From NCBI GenBank assembly GCA_944385665.1, contig CALWYB010000001.1, positions 16,046-80,045 on the forward strand: 64,000 nucleotides of DNA. The letters are read 5' to 3'. The notes beneath the pieces are model-generated. The model did no database searches, had not been told where the DNA came from, and saw only the letters and a program-made list of their open reading frames with translations. Both the position numbers and the translations under genes were made by a program. This DNA is from an uncultured Oscillospiraceae bacterium. GTDB taxonomy: Bacteria; Bacillota; Clostridia; Oscillospirales; Oscillospiraceae. Shown one piece after another: positions 59,548 through 64,000 of the stretch; within the stretch, counting starts at the first letter, position 1, and the number at the start of each line of letters is the position of its first letter.

Positions 59548-60176
59548 TCCGCCATCTCCGCCTGGGCAGTGCGCAGACGCACCATGGCGGCGATGATTTC
59601 CACGGCACCCTCGATCCCGGTCACGCTGGAATTCAGGGTCAGGTCATACCGGCGCATCTCGCCCCAGGTGTGGCCGGTGTAGTAGTTATAATAGTTGGCG
59701 CGGCCCCGATCCATCTCCCGGATTCGGTCAGACATATTGCTGGTGGGGATGTGGTACTCCTCCACACACCGCACCACCCGGTCCTCCAGAGGCGCATGGA
59801 CAAACACCTTCAGGCATTCCGGCCGCTCACCCAGCACATAGTCGCTGCAGCGGCCTACAATGACACAGGGACCCTGATCCGCCAGTTCCCGGATCACTTC
59901 CGCCTGGGCAAAGAAGGCCTGGAGACTCACCGGAACGCCCTGCTGAGTATAGGTAGGGATGCCGATGCCAATGGGAGTAAAGGTCAGGTGAAAACGACTT
60001 CTGGCCCGCTCCTCCGCCCGGGCAATGAATTCCGGGGACAGGCCGCTCTTTTCCGAGGTCTTCTGGATCAAGGTACGGTCATAACACGGGATTCCCAACC
60101 GGGCGGCCAGCCTTTTCCCGATCAATCTGCCGCCGCTTCCAAATTCACGGCTGATGGAAATGACATAATTGCTCAT
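59544..60176 (-). CDS. Cytidylate kinase-like protein
   Basis: The 210-residue protein belongs to the cytidylate kinase-like family: ISISREFGSGGRLIGKRLAA carries the P-loop variant GSGGRLIGK, and CVIVGRCSDYVL and LKVFVHAPLEDRV are family stretches. It differs from true Cmk in the variable P-loop and in the tyrosine-rich HIPTSNMSDRI part. The family is common in gut Clostridia and its substrate is mostly unknown. A strong promoter lies 78 bases upstream. It is cotranscribed with the C26 gene. Confidence 0.83.
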   Translation of the reverse strand: MSNYVISISREFGSGGRLIGKRLAARLGIPCYDRTLIQKTSEKSGLSPEFIARAEERARSRFHLTFTPIGIGIPTYTQQGVPVSLQAFFAQAEVIRELADQGPCVIVGRCSDYVLGERPECLKVFVHAPLEDRVVRCVEEYHIPTSNMSDRIREMDRGRANYYNYYTGHTWGEMRRYDLTLNSSVTGIEGAVEIIAAMVRLRTAQAEMAE

Positions 60177-60253
60177 ATGGCGCGCCTCCTGTCTGGACTG
60201 TTTCCTCGCTTGGGACCGGCTGGGACCGGCCCTTCATACAGGTTATATTTTAT

Positions 60254-60282
60254 ATTATAGCGGCTCTACCGAAAAATGACAA
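60254..60282 (-). promoter_or_regulatory. Promoter of the kinase-like/C26 unit
   Basis: On the minus strand TTGTCA (60277-60282) and TATAAT (60254-60259) are 17 bases apart. Confidence 0.65.
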
Positions 60283-60298
60283 CGAAAACCTGTACGCC

Positions 60299-61141
60299 TT
60301 ACACCTGGGAAATTCCCGCTTTTTCCCTCTCCCGGCGATACTGGGAGGGAGTGACGCCCAGGGTACGTTTAAAGGCCTTGGAGAAGGTCAGGGGGTCCGG
60401 ATAGCCGCAGGAACGAGCGATCTCTCCCACCGTCAGGTCCCCCTCCTGGAGCATCTGCGCGGCCCGCTCCATGCGGAAGCGCATGAGATACTGTTGGGGA
60501 GACATATGGACCGTATTTTGAAACACAGTGGTGAGGTAGCTGCGGTTCAGACCCACATACCGGGCCAGCTTGGCCACCGTCAAATCCTCCTGGAAGTGGT
60601 TGCGGATATACTCCGCCGCCATCTCCACATACTCGGCCCCGGTCTCCCGGCTGCGTCTGGCCGGGCTCCGGGCCGACTGGGCAACCCACCCCAGGAAAGT
60701 ATACAGCGCGCCCAGCAGCAGCAGTTCATTGCCCGCTCCCGCCGTATCAAGGCGCATCATGTCATCTACACAGGCCTCCAGCTGCTGTGGCTGGGCGCAC
60801 TGGTAGATGCGGTGCTCCGGATCCAGCCCGCAGCACCGGAGATAATCTGCCGTCTTTGTGCCGGTAAATCCCACCCAGATGTGACTCCAGGGCTCCTCCG
60901 CATCCGCCTGGTACGAACTGAGCTCACCCGGCAGGATCAGAAACCCCTCTCCAGGGCCAATCTCATAGCTCATTCCCTGAGCCCGATACACGCCCCGGCC
61001 AGCCAAACAGTAGTGCATCAGATAATGCTCCCGCACTGCGGGACCTACCGCTTCTCCTGGATGACAATTCCGGCGGCCGCAAAACAAGAACGACAATTCG
61101 TCGGATCCCTTGGACCCGTGTGCGAACCAGGACTGTACCAT
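60299..61141 (-). CDS. AraC-family transcriptional regulator
   Basis: The 280-residue protein has a cupin-like sensor domain at about 25-110 (YLMHYCLAGRGVYRAQGMSY, FLILPGELSSYQ) and two AraC helix-turn-helix motifs at the C-terminus (LTVAKLARYVGLNRSYLTTV and LTVGEIARSCGYPDPLTFSK, then FKRTLGVTPSQYR). Such regulators respond to sugars. A likely promoter with TGGAAA and TATAAT (61210-61238) lies upstream. Targets are unknown; the divergent small gene is one candidate, and the intergenic region has suitable repeats. Confidence 0.88.
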   Translation of the reverse strand: MVQSWFAHGSKGSDELSFLFCGRRNCHPGEAVGPAVREHYLMHYCLAGRGVYRAQGMSYEIGPGEGFLILPGELSSYQADAEEPWSHIWVGFTGTKTADYLRCCGLDPEHRIYQCAQPQQLEACVDDMMRLDTAGAGNELLLLGALYTFLGWVAQSARSPARRSRETGAEYVEMAAEYIRNHFQEDLTVAKLARYVGLNRSYLTTVFQNTVHMSPQQYLMRFRMERAAQMLQEGDLTVGEIARSCGYPDPLTFSKAFKRTLGVTPSQYRREREKAGISQV

Positions 61142-61446
61142 CCTACGTCCCTCCTTTGTGAACCATCAGCAAATGTGTTAAGATGCCCCTCTTCCATCTT
61201 GTTGGTGACATTATATCATATTGACTATAAACTTTCCATATTGTTTTCCCTAATTTTATTGCATTTGCACAATTTTGCACATAACAAGGTAATTTGTCGG
61301 TTATCTTTATGTTTTTCCCGGACACAACCGCGCCCCGCGGAGCCGAACAGGCATGGCGGGGCGAAATTTCCATTATCTGTATGTTTTTGTCCACTTCCAG
61401 GCCGATTTCCTCCATAGGTGAAAGACTTCATAAGGAGGATGATCCT
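61142..61446. other. Divergent intergenic region with repeats
   Basis: About 305 AT-rich bases. TTTGCACA occurs at 61264-61271 and 61274-61281, ten bases apart. TTATCT-N-TATGTTTTT occurs at 61301-61316 and 61373-61388. Between the latter lies a hairpin CGCCCCGC (61331-61338) with GCGGGGCG (61356-61363). No gene is seen. Confidence 0.65.
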
Positions 61447-61914
61447 ATGGCAAGCAATTATACGGAACACTACGGCCTGTGCCAGTGGGAGCCCACGGAC
61501 CAGGTGCTGCGCACCGAGTTCAATCAGGACAACGCCAAAGTAGACGCCGCTCTGGACACCCTGGAACAGACGCTGACCCAGCACAGCGAGGAATTGGAAT
61601 CCATCGCCAAGCTGGGCAACTGCACCGTCTATCACACCACCTATACAGGGAAAAATCAATATTCCAAAAGCCTGACTTTTCCCGGAAAACCTATGGTGGT
61701 CATGGTAGCTGACACAGAGGTGGGAAACGGCTTTATCGCCTGGCGAGGGATGACGGTGGCCATACCCTTCCATCAGGAATATGGCATTGTTAGGCTCTCC
61801 TTGAGCTGGGAAACCAATTCCCTCTCCTGGTCCTATGAGGATGACTTCGATTGGGCAATGAATGCGTCGGGAACATCCTATCAGGTGATCGGACTGCTGG
61901 ACATGAGCGTATAA
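61447..61914 (+). CDS. Small protein of unknown function, phage-tail-fibre-like N-terminus
   Basis: The 155-residue product starts ASNYTEHYGLCQWEPTDQVL, then RTEFNQDNAKVDAALDTLEQ, a start I associate with phage tail-fibre-type and other uncharacterised gut Clostridia proteins, in which it forms a coiled helix. The rest is beta-rich (VYHTTYTGKNQYSKSLTFPG, NGFIAWRGMTV) and ends in LLDMSV. No signal peptide or enzyme motif. ATG 61447 follows AAGGAGG. No other phage genes are nearby, so it may be a stand-alone relic or a domesticated gene. Confidence 0.7.
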   Translation: MASNYTEHYGLCQWEPTDQVLRTEFNQDNAKVDAALDTLEQTLTQHSEELESIAKLGNCTVYHTTYTGKNQYSKSLTFPGKPMVVMVADTEVGNGFIAWRGMTVAIPFHQEYGIVRLSLSWETNSLSWSYEDDFDWAMNASGTSYQVIGLLDMSV

Positions 61915-61918
61915 AAGA

Positions 61919-61949
61919 AGACCCTGGGCAGTTGCCCAGGGTCTCTTTT
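61919..61949 (+). terminator. Intrinsic terminator
   Basis: AGACCCTGGGCA (61919-61930) pairs with TGCCCAGGGTCT (61933-61944), followed by CTTTTC. It begins a few bases after the stop of the small gene. Confidence 0.8.
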
Positions 61950-61978
61950 CATCTCCTCATAAGCTCAGATGAATCAGA

Positions 61979-64000
61979 TTAGTGGAAAACCACATCTACA
62001 TTCACCGTGAACTCCAGGTCACGGCCAGTCTCATCAGTCACGATGATCTGGCGGCCATGGATGATGAAGGAAGAATAGTTGCCCCAAGAGGAGACAACGC
62101 AATTGTTCTGAGCCAGCTCAGCGGAAACGGCCTCACGCACGCCGTTCTCGCTGTATCTGACACCGGAAGCGGGGTTATACTCTACAGCGATAGTGTTGGC
62201 GCCATAGTTGACCTCCACAGTGTAGGCATCCCGCTCGCCATTGTCGGTCTCAGCATAAGCAGGAATCGCGCTGTTCAGAACCACGTACTCAGCAGTACCC
62301 TTGTCGTTCAGCACGGCAGCGATCTGGCCCTTGAACGCAGCACCGGCAGCCAGGGTGTCAAAGGCCTCGTTGAAGCTGTCGCATTTCACAACCTCGGTCT
62401 CCACGACAGACCCATGCCAAGAATTAGCCTTCACATTCTGAATCACATAGATGGGAGCGCCGTTGGCGATGGTCAGGCCATAGTCGTCACCGGTGATCCA
62501 CAGGGTGTTGCCAGTGGCAGACAGCTCAGTCTTACCAATGCTAGCGCCATTGACACCCACATTGACCTGATAGATCTCATTGTTATCGGTGTACGCATAG
62601 TGCTTATCAAACTCATCATTGCCGTAGATGAAGTCCTCGAACCAGTTGTCCTTCCACATACCGTCCTTCAGGACAACAGCACCGATTACAAAGCCGTCCT
62701 CGTCATAGGTCAGCTCCAGCATAGAACCCTCGCCAACCGCAACAGCGGAGCAAATGGTATTCTGCAGAGTGTCGAACACGTCCTCATACTCAGCCTTTAC
62801 GGTCAGGACCTCTTCCTCGCCGTCCACAATGGCCTTGAAGTCCCAGAACAGATAGCCGTCCTCGGTGTACTCATTGCTGGCTTCGGTATCAATGCCGTAG
62901 GCATAACCGGTGGCATTGACGTCATCGCCGATCACGATAGCGCCGATCACATAGTGATCCTCATCGTACACGACGAACACGCTCTCAGCGATCTTATATT
63001 TGCTATCGCTGGTATCCTTGCCAATCTTGAGATCCACATTCTGCACGCCGGTGTAGACCTTATCCACCCCGTTGATGATGGAGCTATCATAGTCGTTGGT
63101 GCCCAGGCCGACGGTGATATAGATGGAATCATCGTTGCCATAAGCAATATTCTTTTTATCGTTCAGCTTGTTAGAGCCGTCGCCCTCCAGGCGGACGCTG
63201 GCGCTGTTGATGGTGTTGCGATCACCATACTGCTTGGTGTAGTCCAGCCAGTTGTCCGCAGGAGTCAGGGTGTACACGCCGTCGGAGTCCACGGTGTAGG
63301 TGAACCACTTGTTGTAGTGGGACATGCTACCGGTGTAATCATAAGCTTTCAGATCGGTATAGCCATTACCCTCAACGATGTTGTCGTTGGTGGCATCCAC
63401 ATTGACCTCGATTTTGGTCATGGTGCCGTCCAGGAAGATGGCAGCGGCCTCAGCGGTCTCAGTACCCAGGTGGGTCATGGGACGGTCATAGCCGGTCAGG
63501 AACAGATACTGGTCAGCGCTGTCCACAATCTCGGTGCCGATGACATAGCCATAGGCATCCAGATACAGGTTGTAGGTGTTGTCCAGAGCGCCCTTATTAT
63601 AGGTCTCCAGGCACTTCTCACCGTAGTAACCAATATTAGTCATCTTGCCCATCATGGCGTAGTCGTACTGGGTGCCGTCAGCAACCAGGTACTTCTGAGC
63701 GGAGTACTTGGTCAGCTCCACATTGGAAAGGACCTCGGGCTCGCTGATGACAGCGACCTCGTACTTGCCCTTGCTGTTCTCAGCCACGTTGACCAGAAGC
63801 ATGTCGCCGTCCTTCACGTCGGCGGCCTCCTCCACGTCAGCGGCCTTCACAGTACCAACAATGTTCTTGTTAGTATAGTAATGCAGAGACAGCTCGTCAC
63901 GCTTGGCATTATAGTCAGCGTCAGCCTTGGCCATGTAGGTGTTGATGGTGGTGATGACGATCTCCTCGTCCACGTTGTCCACGAACACCTGAGTCAGAGC
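61979..64000 (-). CDS. Large acidic surface protein, 5' part outside window
   Basis: The frame is open from the stop at 61979 to the window edge (674 codons) and no start is visible. The product is rich in aspartate, tyrosine and glycine with few cysteines, has no membrane helix, and shows repeated stretches of the type YVIGAIVIGDD, FVIGAVVLKDG and YVIGTEIVDS, as in repetitive beta-structured surface proteins. SLH repeats are not in the visible part; they would have to lie in the missing N-terminus. Base use is more even and the codons look strongly biased, as in an abundantly made S-layer protein. I assign it as a probable S-layer or surface protein without a known activity. Confidence 0.7.
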   Translation of the reverse strand, partial: ALTQVFVDNVDEEIVITTINTYMAKADADYNAKRDELSLHYYTNKNIVGTVKAADVEEAADVKDGDMLLVNVAENSKGKYEVAVISEPEVLSNVELTKYSAQKYLVADGTQYDYAMMGKMTNIGYYGEKCLETYNKGALDNTYNLYLDAYGYVIGTEIVDSADQYLFLTGYDRPMTHLGTETAEAAAIFLDGTMTKIEVNVDATNDNIVEGNGYTDLKAYDYTGSMSHYNKWFTYTVDSDGVYTLTPADNWLDYTKQYGDRNTINSASVRLEGDGSNKLNDKKNIAYGNDDSIYITVGLGTNDYDSSIINGVDKVYTGVQNVDLKIGKDTSDSKYKIAESVFVVYDEDHYVIGAIVIGDDVNATGYAYGIDTEASNEYTEDGYLFWDFKAIVDGEEEVLTVKAEYEDVFDTLQNTICSAVAVGEGSMLELTYDEDGFVIGAVVLKDGMWKDNWFEDFIYGNDEFDKHYAYTDNNEIYQVNVGVNGASIGKTELSATGNTLWITGDDYGLTIANGAPIYVIQNVKANSWHGSVVETEVVKCDSFNEAFDTLAAGAAFKGQIAAVLNDKGTAEYVVLNSAIPAYAETDNGERDAYTVEVNYGANTIAVEYNPASGVRYSENGVREAVSAELAQNNCVVSSWGNYSSFIIHGRQIIVTDETGRDLEFTVNVDVVFH

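Overview
The window is GC-rich, densely coded DNA. It most likely comes from the chromosome of a spore-forming gut Clostridia bacterium of the Oscillospiraceae type (relatives of Flavonifractor, Pseudoflavonifractor or Lawsonibacter). The signs are the sporulation genes yabP-yabQ beside divIC, S-layer-homology (SLH) surface proteins, a class III (Firmicutes-type) fructose bisphosphatase, T-box control of branched-chain amino acid genes, an anaerobic cobalamin pathway under a cobalamin riboswitch, strong purine-rich ribosome binding sites, and consensus-like sigma-A promoters. The genus is inferred from gene content. No rRNA, tRNA, prophage core, insertion sequence or CRISPR array was seen.

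Layout. 1-2531: an SLH-anchored M14 zinc carboxypeptidase, cut by the left edge. 2967-6657: an M20 amidohydrolase with a YfcC-type carrier, facing a LysR regulator across overlapping promoters. 6722-13726: a MerR/GyrI regulator, a BMP-type nucleoside ABC transporter and a purine deaminase-like amidohydrolase; the operon promoter has the 19-bp spacer typical of MerR targets. 13900-18677: housekeeping and sporulation genes (birA, hpf, an amidohydrolase, an S1-domain protein, divIC, yabQ, yabP). 18783-27327: branched-chain amino acid synthesis, with ilvD beside a GntR/FCD regulator and a T-box-led run ilvB2-ilvN2-ilvB1-ilvN1-ilvC that carries two complete acetolactate synthases. 27383-34474: a reductase, a Nudix hydrolase and a mutarotase-like protein in one operon, then a MATE exporter, fbp and a D-amino acid transaminase. 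34519-42596: a cobalamin riboswitch and nine overlapping corrin-ring genes, cbiK-D-L-F-G-H-J-ET-C.

42735-49012: a two-copy repeat, a secreted nuclease, a FeoA-FeoB fusion, a HAD phosphatase, and a large unassigned regulator that faces a second M20 hydrolase/carrier pair (49368-52175). 52557-56947: a TetR gene whose start codon appears to be AUA, with its own operator, leading a MacAB-like efflux operon. 56967 to the end: an SLH protein, a C26 amidase with a cytidylate-kinase-like protein, an AraC regulator, a small unassigned protein, and the C-terminal part of a large acidic surface protein cut by the right edge.

The common theme is nutrient scavenging: two hydrolase-plus-carrier loci, a purine uptake and deamination locus, iron and cobalamin acquisition, and amino acid synthesis, each with its own visible regulatory site. 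No wholly new multi-gene defence or metabolic system was identified. The most unusual items are the AUA-start TetR gene, the MerR-type promoter on the purine operon, the mutually exclusive hairpins behind the cobalamin riboswitch, the two divergent acetolactate synthases and the heptamer array between their genes.
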